Assembly: GCA_019843655.1 (NCBI GenBank)
Contig: JACDQD010000007.1
Coordinates: 25,996,365-26,060,364, forward strand
Length of the DNA: 64,000 nt
Origin: Lethocerus indicus
Lineage: Eukaryota; Arthropoda; Insecta; Hemiptera; Belostomatidae
Direction of reading: 5' to 3'
Shown here in pieces: positions 28,101 to 40,114 of this stretch. The notes under the pieces are model-generated. The model made no database searches. It had not been told where the DNA came from and saw only the letters and a list, made by a program, of their open reading frames with translations. How positions within the stretch are numbered: the first letter of the stretch is position 1; each line of letters opens with the position of its first letter. Both the position numbers and the translations under genes were made by a program.

Positions 28101-28644
28101 CAGGTAGCCAGGAGATGAGCGTTACGTGAGGAACGGTTTATTGTGCCATAAAACGGTCCGGCCTTGTGGCATTCCACTGGGACAAAAAAAGCGTACCACC
28201 GGCTCTACCTGCTGTATCCCCCCTCGCCCTTCCTAGAACGTCTTCAAACGTGGCTTATCGTTCCTCCCTAGTATCTTCTTGTTCCTAAGATAGTGGGTGG
28301 GGGTGGGGCAAATCCCCTACGACCGGGAAGAAAAAACTGTCGAGCCATATAAAAAGAAATTAATCGATAAGGACATACGATCTCCTGGTTGACGGTGACG
28401 TACGTACCAGAGGTGGTATGCAAGTATATGATATGCCGGCAAGTTCTGAAGGATCCCGCTCACATTAGCGAGTCAAATAACTATTATAATCTCTCGGATG
28501 GTCACGTATTTGTCCCAGTTATTGAACCCGAGGTTCAAAATTTCCGAACGAGTAGAAGCCCGGACGTTTGAATATATTTTTTTTTAAATTCTCGAATGGT
28601 TTCTCCAAGAAATAAGTAGGTTGGATCGGGCAAACACCTTAAAG

Positions 28645-28690
28645 CGTTCCTCTCAATACTGCCAGGTGATTGGTTCTTTAGTCTTAAATT
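28645..28690. mobile_element. Family B left-arm fragment
   Basis: cctctcaatactgccaggtg / attggttcttta matches the arm including its inner part (cttcctggctgttggttctt in inverse of the 3.7-kb copy). A similar piece lies at 21905-21960. Confidence 0.55.
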
Positions 28691-29549
28691 CTGAACCAAT
28701 TTATCCTCTTAATCGTGGTAATCATTCTTGCCGTTGGTTTCTCCAGGCGAAATTCCGTCAAGAATACTTTTCCTCGTTTCCTGAAGTAGCCACTATTAAT
28801 GCCACTATTAATGATTAGTTTAATCACTATTCTTAACATTTTTAGATAGATATCGCCGAGAGTTTTAGCAAAACGATGCCCAAATTAAGTGAGTCAAAAC
28901 CAATCGTGAATCTTCGTTTCTGAACAAAGCAGCTTACTCTGTCCCAGAAGAGAATTTTGAGGAACTGAAGAAAATGACAATGTAGCTCAGATAGCCCCCC
29001 GCGGTCCCTACGCAGTATCTCACGCAGTCCTTAAGACCAAAAAGGACTCAGAAACTGTAATTGTTTTACCTTGAGGTCATCCAAAAAAAGAGAGCAGGAT
29101 GTTAGCCTGAGGGGTTTTCGTGTCGTCAGTGGGACAACACTTTCTAGCCCCAATCAATCACGCCCAGATCTCTTCTCTCTTCTTTCTCTCCCTCTCTCTC
29201 TCTCTCTCTTTCCTCTCCCGATATTTCTCCCTCCGTTTCTCTTTGTCTCTCGCCACGGGCTCAATACTGTTCGGTACCGAAAAGACTTTCTCCCGGAGTC
29301 GAGGACCCCCGGGGTTCGAAGCCCACGCCCCGGGCCCGAACTCCACCCGGGAGAAAGTAAAACGGTATTCGGGACGGATGCGGTTATGCTCGATGCTCGC
29401 GGGAAATTGATCGGCGGGCAATTTGCACAAAATATATCCTGGTCTCGTGTCCTTCCTTTAGCGGATGACTAAGCTCGAGGTTTTTAACCTTTAGCCCTCT
29501 AAAATCTCTCTTCCCGTCCTGGGCCTTTTCTCCAGGATATAAGATATTT

Positions 29550-29680
29550 TTTCAACTTTTTTTTATCAGTACATATTATAGGTGTAATAGATTTGTGCAT
29601 TGCCCTGACATGGTTCACATGATGAAGTCATCACTCACTGGTGACACTTTCCTTTCATTCCGGACAGAGAAGATCCCTGG
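29550..29680. repeat. Dispersed repeat family C, copy 2
   Basis: gccctgacatggttcacatg and actggtgacactttcctttc align with copy 1, preceded by the same T-rich tract and ggtgtaat. Confidence 0.72.
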
Positions 29681-29689
29681 GCAAGTTTA

Positions 29690-31215
29690 AGCCGCAGTAT
29701 CGATAACAGTATCAGTACATTGAAGAGGAATTCCTCCTTAGCGAATATATTTTAACATTCCTCCAGGTTGTCTTTTGGATAGCTACCACTGTGACTAGCA
29801 CTGTGTGCTTATGATAACAAAACCATCCAGGCACCGGATAAATTGTCCTGACGTGAGAATAACACGAATTGTGGAATCCGTAATATTTTAAAATCTGAAA
29901 TCTAACCGGGAGGATTTGATCCTGGGAGCATCTGGTCTGATCGGGAGGATTTTGTCGGCCACCAATATATTGATGGAAGATGACGAGAAACCGAAACCGG
30001 TCTAGCAAAAGACCGCACGGAAGATCACAAGAACAATGCTATTAACTTTTTAGATGCAGTAAACAACGCGCGAAACAAAGTACCGCTTTGCAGGTCACAC
30101 AGAGAAATCCTGAATAGCGTCAAATTGGGGCAAGGGCGCCGTACAATTAGGTCCAATTGTATTTATACGAAGTTGTTTTCTACCTAAGTAAAAAAAAACC
30201 TAAGATCCATTACAGCCGCTTGGGGGAGAAAAAACGCTGGAGGTAACCTGAACACAAAAAGGGCTCAGAATCACATCTATAAGGTTACCTGGCATCCTGT
30301 CTGCACTGCCAATCTTCTACACGCTCTGGCATAATACGAAATCAAGCAATGAAAACAGAAATAATTCTATATTAGTTTTAGAAGTGCATACAGTGGCGGA
30401 TACACAAATACCTTAAATTCTACTTGTTTAAATTATAAGAACAAAATTTTAAATTAAATTTTAGTTTTTATTTAATGACAATGTCTAGTTGGTGTTTCAT
30501 TTACTTTGTATCGGCAACATTGGGCGCGTTTAAACGGACGAAAATTCGATAACGCCGCGGAATTCGAAGAACATAAGGCAGTGTGTAAAGCTTTTTAATC
30601 AATTACGACCTCCGTTTGCATCAAAAGGTTATCCAACGCCCTTCAAGTGTATGAGAGGTACTTATCACATATGCCGAGCTATTGAGTCAACAAAAAAATA
30701 ATAATAAAATAATTAAACTTCGCTTGAATTGTGCCGAAGTCGTTCACCCGCTGGCAAAGGCTTGAGATTTTGGCGTAACTCTAAGAATTCCACTATTGAC
30801 AACCCTCCTAACGCGCTCGCATAATTATGCAAATTTCCCTCCTTCTTTCTCTTTTCTTTTTCTCCTTTTACTGTTACTTCATCCCGCGTTAAACTTATTA
30901 CACGTCCGAGTAGTCGAGAATGGGCGAGTGCGGGGCCAACGCTCCTGCCAATTGATTCCAATTTGGAGCGGCGAGCCGCCAACGGGGGAATACAAAGCGG
31001 GCTGAATAAGACCGGCGTTCTTCTCAAGTCGTGCCCAGTTGGCAACGGGACAGCGGCGAACTTAAACTGTGTCGAACCCATCCGTGTCGACCGAGGATCG
31101 ACTTAGGGCCGGTCTGGAAGAGTCTTCCCGGAGGGAAACAGTACAAAAATAAAGCCTAGAAAACATTTATACTGTACTGGAAAAATTAAAAAAAGGAACA
31201 GAAAAGAAGATATTA
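29690..31215. other. Non-coding stretch
   Basis: Only a family A core (29971-30017) and a pyrimidine tract at 30838-30880 stand out; nothing coding recognised. Confidence 0.55.
29971..30017. mobile_element. Family A core fragment
   Basis: tgatggaagatgacgagaaa / ccgaaaccggtctagc / aaaagaccgcacgg matches the right-arm core. Other core-only traces lie near 1473, 6424, 8272, 10664, 15534 (inverse), 26325 (inverse) and 32290 (inverse). Confidence 0.65.
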
Positions 31216-31217
31216 AG

Positions 31218-31420
31218 TGTACCCAAAAGTAATCAACAATTTGATAACATGTATTTTGGTCTTGAGGGTTTCTTCAAAAGGGGAATCAAGAATTTGCCGG
31301 AAAAGTGGCAGAGAGTTGTTGATAATATTGGTGGATATATACTAGATTAATAATGAAAGTTTCTTTTTTAGCAAAATAAAATGAATTCCAAACTCAAAAT
31401 ATTGATTACTTTTGGGTACC
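31218..31420 (+). mobile_element. Second mariner relic (C-terminal tail and both ends)
   Basis: Inverted ends gtacccaaaagtaatcaa (31219) and gattacttttgggtac (31404-31419) enclose about 200 bp. 31267-31350 encodes a typical mariner C-terminus (FFKRGIKNLPEKWQRVVDN) ending in TAA. Most of the transposase is deleted. Confidence 0.85.
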
Positions 31421-32400
31421 CCTAATATATATCCGCGGAATTAGATGTGTCTTTCACGGGTGAAATTCAAACGCAGCGCTTCTTTAAAACCGACCACCTA
31501 TTCGAAACCAAAGCCAAAATGTTGGGTAAACATTTTATACCTAACTTCGGCCTGACTTTTCCGAGTTTTCCTACACTTACAAATTTCAACGGATGAAAGG
31601 AGACCTCATCAAACTGCAGAACACACAATTTCACGAAAACGCGTTATTCGCTAATAATTTTTTTAAACTGTTTTATTATTATAACTGTAAAATAACGGAC
31701 AGACTAACGGAGGAGAAATCCAATGGCTTTATCCCCTATTTTTTCTATTTTTCCGGCTTCCTTCCTTTTCAGGCGCCTGGCAATAATATTAACATTCTAT
31801 AGAATGTCTAGTGCAAATCGACGGAGGGGGGACAGATACTGTCCGTCAATAGATGAAAAAGTGGAATATAGAAATAGAAACACGTAAACAGGTCGAGGTT
31901 TTTGGAATCTGGGCCAGAGAGAAGAAGAGAGAAATACTAGAGTAGAAGAACAAAAATAGGAAGCCGCGTCGGAAAGAGAAGTAGTGGAGAAGTTATTCGA
32001 GGAACGAAGAAATGGGGGAATGAGACAGGCGCAGGAAATAGAAGAAAGAAGGACACTTGGAAGGAGAGTAATACGGGAATGATTAAAGGGAGGACAGAGC
32101 TGTGGTGGGCTCGGACTACGTGACTCGGGTGAGGCACAGTGACCCGTTAGAATCGTCCGCCCTACCCCACAACACAAATCAGACCATCCGCCTACCTTAC
32201 TACGAATGTAGCATCTCATTTATTAATTTATGCCACCCGTTCTCCCGGCTTGGAACACCCCTATCGGGTTCGAACAGCTTGGAGAGCCGGACCGGTTTCG
32301 GTCTTTGGAAAATAACACACAGAACATCTCAACAAGAACGGTTGTTCTTTCAGCAACAATTACAGAATTGTCACTGACCGGCTTCCGGTAAGAAGGTGGG

Positions 32401-32466
32401 AGTTGACTCCTGCTGATGTTCAGGGACCCTGATGACGGAACCGGTAAGGGTTCCGAAACGTCGACT
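32401..32466 (+). other. Hammerhead-like three-way-junction sequence
   Basis: AGTTGAC (32401) pairs with GTCGACT (32460). CCTG (32409) pairs with CAGG (32421). CTGATGA (32429) is followed by a perfect 7-bp hairpin CGGAACC/GGTTCCG and then AAAC. This is close to a hammerhead ribozyme core, but the G of the GAAA box is drawn into the hairpin (or one extra C precedes it) and a C is bulged in the outer stem. Activity is unproven. Confidence 0.35.
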
Positions 32467-34489
32467 ACACCCGAGGGGACCACAGAAGGAAAGGGCAAAG
32501 ACCCTTACGCGATCTTACCGGAAGATTTCAAATTCCGGTCGCGGAAACCTTCGCTCGTCTAAAAATTATAGAATTAAAAAAAGGCGGTAAAACACCCATT
32601 ACTCTCATTACATCAAAAACATACAACTAACGCAATTATTTCCACCAGTTGCAGTTTGGGTTAAAAATACGTATAGGTATTGAGTATAATTTATTATATT
32701 TTGGGATTTTTCCGCGTAATTGTAGAATAATTTATTTTTTGACTCGATAGTTTCCCTTGGAAATTCATCGGAAAAAAATTCACGATCCAAAACGTAAATC
32801 GGAAAAAATTCGTTTCCAAATATTTTTCAAATATTGTTCGTCCCCTTCTCCCGTGTAGTCCCACGAAGAATCCTTTATAAGGAGAAAATATAATTTATAG
32901 GTCGGTATTCATCACGCTAGTTAAATATTTCTCTCTAACGATCGGGAAAGGTAAAAATATCCAGTTTTAATTTTTGTAACCGAAGTATTCCCCCGTTTTA
33001 TTTACGCCGCAAAGGACCGACACCGCCGCCGGTGGTTGGAGCGACACAATCAGGCTGTGACATTTGTCCGAGTCCGAGTCCGGAGCCGGCCTAAAGTATA
33101 GCGTGGATAAACGGTGAGAGGATCCGCCACCAGTCAGTTTATCTGTGTCTCGCTCAGGTTGGACAGAAAAGTCGGTCACGGTTATGTCACTTAACTTTTG
33201 GTCCGGATGTCTCAAAACAACATCCAGCGTTGTACCATAAAATAGGGTAAATATGAAAACAGAATGGTGGGTAGAATAACGCGACTGTGTTGAACAACAT
33301 TGTATTTTTTTTTAAAATATTTAAATCGAAATGCATAAAAGAAAAGTCCTCAATTTAAAGTCTTAATATATAAACATAATAGTGATTAGATGACGCCTTG
33401 TAACGGCTTGATTGGGTGCCCTCAATAATGTGCTTTTGTCTCCCACGAATCAATCTTCTTATTTTTTTGTTACTTCTTCGTGTTGAATTGTTTGTTTTTT
33501 CGCGCGGGTCGACCTCAATAACATCAAGTTCAAAATTGGTGGTAAACTTAAAAATCGAATGAAGTTTCATATGAAAAAGAAGGAACAGCGTCCCGGTTCT
33601 GTTTTCCAAAATAGAGACACTTGAGAGTACAAAATTGCGATTACAACAATAACAATTCCAGAGCAACGTGCATTCTCTGCATTGTACATTGGGCAAAGCA
33701 GTGTAGCGGTCGTAGCTAATTGAGGATTTAGAAAACGCATCTCAATACTACATTCTCAGCTTTCCGAGTTGTGGCTCAGTAATTAAGGAAGCCGACCATT
33801 ACTGAGGGAATTTTCGACGTATCGAAAAAAATAATAAAAACAAGGTAATGAAAGAAATGACGGGGGAGTTTCTGAAATTTCATGCGTGCGATTCAAAACG
33901 CCTCTAAACACACGGAAACTGGGACAGGATCCAACTTCCGAGCAACGGTTTCGATATGAGGAGTTTGTGGGAAAACCGACACTTTCTAAATGTCTTCCTC
34001 CGCCCCCGAGCTAACCCTTTGTTTTTTAAAACCTAATAATGCCTTACCGCAATAACTCCTACGATATTTCCAGTTTAAAACACTTCTGTTACAATTGTTT
34101 CGTGGTCGTTTGAAAACAGTAAAATGCTAGACAGAATTTCCCTGTTCGTGCACAATTCATTCTCTAGTCCGAATTCATCATTAGCCTACTCCAGTTCTTA
34201 AGCTTTCATTTTCATCTTTGACTCTTTCCACGAATAGTATACTGCAATAAAATATTCACTATTCCGTACAATAAAGAAAGTGAAATTGTTAAAGGAATAG
34301 GTTCATGTTCAAAATTACCACACGTTATTGTAGTGGAGCTTTATTAAATAAAATATATTGCTCGCAAGATGTATACAACAACCTACAGGACAATGTCATA
34401 CAGGAATCGGGACAGGCGGTTTCAGGATTTTCCCCACGGTCGGTAGACAACGCGTTGGTGTTCGGAAAAGGGGAAAAAGTATTTTTTCA

Positions 34490-34694
34490 GAACCAGAAAC
34501 CGGGAAGTGTTGAGAGTGAAACTTTTAAGCGTGGAAAAGAGAATGGACTACGAAAAAAAATATTGTCTCTCCTATTAACATCTTTCCGTTGTACACGACA
34601 TATAACTTCTAAATGTAGCAGTCCTCCGAACGTTCTTTCATTGGGTGATCCCGTCCCCTTGTCCTACACGCATTTGCTCTTTAACACTTCCTGG
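34490..34694. mobile_element. Family B inverted-repeat arms
   Basis: gggaagtgttgagagtgaaa at 34502 and gctctttaacacttcctgg at 34676 are inverted relatives of the 3.7-kb family B element, here with the arms in the opposite order. Confidence 0.5.
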
Positions 34695-35822
34695 TGACAA
34701 GTGTTGCTCAACGCGATACAAGAGTTTCATTCCCGAACCACAACTTTACGTACGCCCAAGAAGTTAAGTGCGTCGAAAGACAGTTTAAAACTGTCTGGAC
34801 TTCCGCAAAGAGGGATCACGTCTCCACCGATTGGTCCCGCCTCTACGTGTAGAACCGTTTTCCCATTGTTCGCCGATCGACCGGGATTACGACGGCGCCG
34901 TCAAATTCAACTTTCACCGTAAATGTTCATAAAATACTTATAATGGCGAGTTTGCGAGATTTCACGCGGACGGCTTCTCAACGGCCCTGGAATTTCGTTT
35001 TAATCCGGAAAAGGGCGTAAAAAACCGGACCGAGGGAATACGGTGGATTACACTAGTAATTTCAATCATAATCGGTCATATCAACTTCCGTGTAGTCAAA
35101 ATAGTGTTCTCGAAATAAATCAAGAGAGCGTACAATACCACCGTAGATCTAGTCAGCCAAAATGCCCCCTTTCTCGCGTTGAAAGGGAAATGATTTTTAA
35201 AATATGACTACTCAGGAATTCTTAATGGGGCTTTGAAGGCGGCCGCGGTCCAGAAGACTTTCTTGTCGATCGTACGCGATCCGCTCTTCGCTCAGATCGG
35301 CGTTTTAGATTTAAAAAGCGGTCCAGCATATCCTTAGCCTTCGTAATTGCGAAGACCCGCCGTACTTTCAGGACCCGTCTCTCCGCGGATCGTTTCCCCT
35401 CTAAGGAGCGTATGCAAATGAGCCGCGGCCGCGTATGCAATACGGAAAAATAACACGTTACCCGAACAAAACAACTAGCGCGTAACCCTCGTTGTACACA
35501 TAGCCAAGTGACGCGCCAACTTCTGCTTCAGAAACAATGAGCTTTGCACGCTTGTAAGCTTTTAAAATATACAATCATAATTTTATATTTTTAATAATTA
35601 AGTCAAAAGAACGGTCGTAAAATACTCATTAATTCGTCCATAAGCGTTAATTGTGATAAATCAGTTTCGTTTCTCTTGCCCAAGTCTCAGGTTCACCTGT
35701 CCGTCTATACCAAACAATTCTGTCCTCCTCAAGTGAGACCGATTCATCAACAATGTCAAAAATACCGGGCAAGCTTAGCAAAATGTGGATAGACAATGGA
35801 AACTAAGGAGACCACGCTACAA

Positions 35823-35825
<3 letters not shown>

Positions 35826-35874
<49 letters not shown>

Positions 35875-35878
35875 TATA
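35826..35878. repeat. (TA)n microsatellite left of the mariner element
   Basis: About 22 TA units, then catatatata, directly abutting the element end. Confidence 0.95.
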
Positions 35879-36566
35879 CAGGGTGTTCGAGATAAATTTG
35901 ACATATTTATAATTGGTTCGGTTTTTCCTAAGGTTAGAGGTATTAACCCACACTACTCATAATTTAAAAGTTTGGTTGGACCCTTCTTCATTCATATGCA
36001 AGATGTCAGAGAGGATGGATGATTTTCGTGCCGGCCATCAAAATAAGGATATTATGACTTCTGCCCAATGCTCCCTGAACACATTAAAAACAATCAGGCA
36101 TGAACTAGAGACTTGCAATGGTGACTACGAGGCTGTAGAAAGAAGAAAGATCTTCTTCTTGAAGAAGAAAGGAGAGAGATGAAAATTTTTACAACTTCAC
36201 CAGTCCAAATGTTCGGCCTCCGAACTCCCCAGACCAAAACCCCATGGATTATTTTGTATGGGGCACAGTTGAAAAAGACACCAATTGCTGTGCCAGTAAT
36301 ACAAAAGCCCAGATAATGGATAAAATTACGAGTGTTTTTGAGGCCCTTCCCATGGAGACTGTAGCATCAGCTTGTTCCAGGTTCCGATGTTCAAAGCAGG
36401 ATTGAAGCTGTGATCGATGCTAATGGTGGTTATTTTGAGTGAAACTTGTTGATAGTATTGTAATTTCTGTGCCTGTTAATTTTTTTTTCAATTCATTAAA
36501 TGTAGTAGTTACAAAGGAGATTTCCTTTTTCCTTGTGAAACTTTCAAATTTATCCCGAACACCCTG
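35879..36566 (+). mobile_element. Internally deleted mariner-like element inside a TA microsatellite
   Basis: Terminal inverted repeats cagggtgttcgagataaatt (left) and its inverse (right, caaatttatcccgaacaccctg) differ at one base. TA dinucleotides flank both sides. Within it, 36003-36182 encodes a transposase N-terminal helix-turn-helix region (RMDDFRAGHQNKDIM, GDYEAVERRK). About 36214-36400 encodes the C-terminal catalytic end (PPNSPDQNPMDYFVWG, the third acidic residue of the triad). The middle, with the first two catalytic Asp residues, is missing, so it is dead. (TA)n tracts lie on both sides. Confidence 0.92.
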
Positions 36567-36579
36567 TATATATATATAT

Positions 36580-36642
<63 letters not shown>
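36567..36642. repeat. (TA)n then (GATA)n microsatellite right of the mariner element
   Basis: TA repeats interrupted once by gata, ending in gatagatagatagata. Confidence 0.95.
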
Positions 36643-36643
<1 letters not shown>

Positions 36644-36644
36644 C

Positions 36645-38825
36645 GCAACTCCGTCCCAGCTTACGGACATTCCCACTTTCCGCCGTTTTCGCGTTTTCTT
36701 CGCGTGGTCCGTTTTCACGATAAGCGGCGCCGGCCAGAAAACGAGAAGTGAAAGCCCGCTGGGATGTCTCGGGCTAAGCCAAGAGTCGGCGACCGGTGAG
36801 AGTTCTCGAACTGGAGGATTACGTCAAGAAGGGACAACTTCTAGGACTTTCCATCGAAAAATATTCTTAGAAATTTGCATCGTGACGACACTGGCAAAAA
36901 CAAATAATATACTTTACACTTATACTTTGTATTGTAAGGATCAAGTGTATATCGTATTGGAAGTTATGATATTCAAAGTCCTCGAGGACTCCATAAAAAA
37001 ATATCTTAAAATAATTTTTTTCTAATATATTTATGATTCGTTACGTTTTGTGGGATCCTGTGTTTGGTCATCATACGTTGATGAATAATGTTTTTTCGAC
37101 GTAAGCCTAAAAAATAACGTAATAAAATAAAAAATAAAGGGTGAAGGTTACTTGCCCGGTTTATATATACTCTCAGAATATTGCTTGCGTGGCTAATAGA
37201 CATAAGGGTTAAATTCGGTTTTTTGGGTCGCATCCCAGTAACGTTACATTTCGGTTTTGATTGTTGGGATTAAATTCGATACTATATCAGTTTATATCAT
37301 ATATTGAACAGTATTTATAGTTAGTAAAGTATCTGCGATTAATATTGGAAGGGGGAATATATCTGACTATAGAGGTGAGTAAGTCGGTTGAGTGGCCTCA
37401 CCGAGGAGGCGGATCCCGCACGCCAACACACTTAAGCGGAACTCAAAACCGTAAAAACCGTATTAAGAATTCCGCGGGCGCGCCGACAGAGATTACTTGG
37501 ACGAAAAACGGCCCTTGCCAGGGCCACCGACGGCCTGGCACAGCTATGCCAGCATTGAAAGCTCGATACTCGGAATAGTCTCACGAGATTTTAGGAACTA
37601 TGTACAGCACTCCCTATTCTTGAAATCAGATTTACTGCACGTCTGAAATTGTCATTATTCACATATTCTAGAGAGACTTCAAGCAACGGGTTTGTTAGTG
37701 TAGGATACACTATCACTAGGAATAACTGTATGGTGCAAAACATGTAGAAATTTTAGTTTCTGGCAGTTGGACCCCAAAAACAACTTAGTGTCTTAATTTC
37801 ATTCGTTTGGTTTTATTCACTTTTCTCATACGTTATATTGCAAATAACTGTCAGTAATAAGTAAATATACATTAAGGCGCAGTAATTCCTTTTTATCTGA
37901 ACTTCCTTGAGTCCCTGCGATTATCCAATTTTCATTTTATCTCATTGCACCATCGATTTCCATGAGATTAATTGAATGAAATTATCAAGTCAAAAAAGCG
38001 ATTAGAATTTTTGCACTTAATAATGGTTAATTTGGAAAGGAAGTTGTTAACGATTAATTTTTTTAAAGCGTTTTTTAATACACCGCCACATGGAAGTTCC
38101 TTTGAGGAGTTTTACTTTCGGCCATTATGCCCCTGTAACGGTTTCGCGCTCCAATATTATCTAATGTAATTTCCGTGAAATATCCGACGCGTACATTTTC
38201 TTAACCGGTAAGATGAATGAAGCAAAAAAATACCAGCATGAGTTACGATGCTATCCTGTACACAGCAACTGTACAGTGATTGTGCAGACCGACATGTTTA
38301 AGTGTGATCTACTGTAATTGAACGCCAACCGCGATCCAAAAGCGGACCAAAAACAAGAAAATCCATGTGTTGCTTCGAGAACTAACCCAATTTTAACAGC
38401 GAATATCCGAAAATTACTACTGCACCTTCAGGTTTTGAGGATTATGTCATGCCCGCTTATCTGAACCGGTAGACATATACGGCCCGGGGTCGGTTCATAG
38501 GAACGCAAGTTAGCGGTTTCATTGTTGCATGAAACATTGCTGGGCTCTATATTAAATAATTCAACGTTTTAATACGCCATTACGGAGATGTTGCCGGTCT
38601 GGCAACTGGTTCGGAAAACGCGTAACTGTAAACGGGCGTCTCGGAGGTTTCGCAATAGGTCCCGCAAAATTTGACCGTTACAAATGTTCGGACTGCTGGG
38701 CAGTTTACAGAAACTGGGACGAAAACTCGTGTTTACGAGAATCCTAAAAATATTCACGAAACTATCGCCAATTATTGAAATTATATTTAGTGGCAGAGCG
38801 ATGGGATGACACTAGTGTGCTTTTG
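36645..38825. other. Non-coding stretch
   Basis: GC-richer patches at 36640-36800 and 37380-37580, the latter with a 77-codon ORF that I do not recognise. A strong donor-like gag|gtgagtaag at 37369-37371 could end an untranslated exon, but nothing supports it further. Confidence 0.45.
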
Positions 38826-39030
38826 ATGGAGAATCCGCCCGTTGATGGTACTCCCGGTCCAGCCCTTACTGGATAATGAAGAAATCACGTGGCCATTTCC
38901 TCTTAAGGCGGCCATCTCGGGATTTTCAGGAAGGTGACCCGAGGAGAGCTGTCGAATCAAGGGATTTACGGGATAGTTTTGCGCGGAAGAACTTATATAC
39001 CGGGAAGTTCCGAATTCATGAATGGAGGGG
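38826..39030 (-). mobile_element. Jockey-type LINE 3' fragment
   Basis: Reverse strand: NPLIRQLSSGHLPENPE followed in another frame by RLKRKWPRDFF (about 38895-38927). The downstream text (tggtactcccggtccagccc inverse) matches the 41.45-kb piece. Frameshifted. Confidence 0.75.
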
Positions 39031-39827
39031 ACTTTCAGAGCGCTAGAGTTATGGGGTTGTTCGCCAGAATGGAGAATCAAATGAATGAAGAACACCGTCA
39101 GTAGCACCATAGTGAGCTCAGTGTGATACCATTGGTGTTATTGGACTGCTAATAACAGTTGGGACCTCATTGCCCTACTGAAAGTGTCGCGAAGTCGAAA
39201 CCAAATCAGTGAGTGGAGGCAGAACCTCGCAAGTGTGATGATATTTTTCTGCCGTGGAAAAATAATATTTTATAGTGGCACTAACATCCTGAAAATCTCA
39301 AACTCACTGAATGAGACGACAACTTGTTGGGAAATTTGTTCATCCTGGTCTGTGAGAGGGCGCTTCGCCAATTTTTTTCCCAATTAATCGCCGGGCGATA
39401 ATTGGCGGAGAAGGATAGAGTTAGAGTAATTGCTGAGATAGTATCTTCGCGCTCCAAGTGGAGGAAGATGAAGAAGAAGAAGAAAGGCCAGAGACGGTAG
39501 CCAGGCCGTGTGTAATGTATGCGCGCACGTACCGCGGCGTGTGGAGCGGAATAAAAGGGCGGAAAAGGTCGCACTTTCGCTGACCGACTATAACATTTTT
39601 ACGTTTCGGTGAAACCATTTTGCCTGGAAAATCGCGGTTTCCTTCGCGAAACAATTCATCCGGCGGCCCGTGAACCGATGCCAAGCGGAGCTTCAAAACA
39701 GGAACACCGACAGGGGGCCTCCTCTGAATGCCCATTCAATGATCAGGGCGAATTATTTACAAAATTTACGAAATTATACAATTAAAAATAATATTATAAC
39801 AATAATTAAGTATATTAAAAATTGGTT

Positions 39828-40110
39828 GGCCCATGGCACCGTTTAAGAAGGAAGGACCCAGACTTCCTCATGGGGATACGCCAAGACATCCAGAGATTCC
39901 AATCGAAAGTTGTTCGTACAATCCTCAATGCTCCTCGGTCAATCATACTCTTCACCATGATCTCAACATACCTACAGTTGGCCAAGTAAAATCTCGGTTT
40001 CACAAATTTCATTCCCGTCTTTACGCTCATCCCAATCCTCTAACCCCCATCGTCGGAGGCTCAAACGCCGCTGGCCCAGGGATCTTCTTCGTTTAGACCA
40101 CGGGGCCAGG
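39828..40110 (+). mobile_element. Jockey-type LINE reverse-transcriptase 3' fragment
   Basis: Across frameshifts it reads RQDIQRFQSKVVRTILNAP, then HHDLNIPTVGQVKSRF, LYAHPNPL, and in another frame RLKRRWPRDLLRL (about 40049-40087). These are the conserved C-terminal motifs of Jockey-clade non-LTR retrotransposons. 5'-truncated and disabled. Confidence 0.82.
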
Positions 40111-40114
40111 AAAT

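Larger units (their letters stand above)
24690..29540. other. Non-coding stretch
   Basis: Simple repeats, a hairpin at 28086-28114 (acctggagccaggt) and a GC-rich block at 27000-27300. No exon chain found. Confidence 0.55.
31425..35820. other. Non-coding stretch
   Basis: Includes the purine-rich run 31895-32100, the hammerhead-like sequence at 32401, family B arms and a GC-rich block at 35220-35430. No gene recognised. Confidence 0.5.

Noticed and set aside
30838..30901. ATG with hydrophobic leader (MQISLLLSLFFFSF)
   Set aside because: It is a translated pyrimidine tract that stops after 21 codons without a donor in a usable phase.
36439..36718. ORFs with Ile-Tyr repeats
   Set aside because: Translations of the TA microsatellite.
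37345..37578. 77-codon GC-rich forward ORF
   Set aside because: No recognisable motif; may be an old repeat. Not enough to call a gene.
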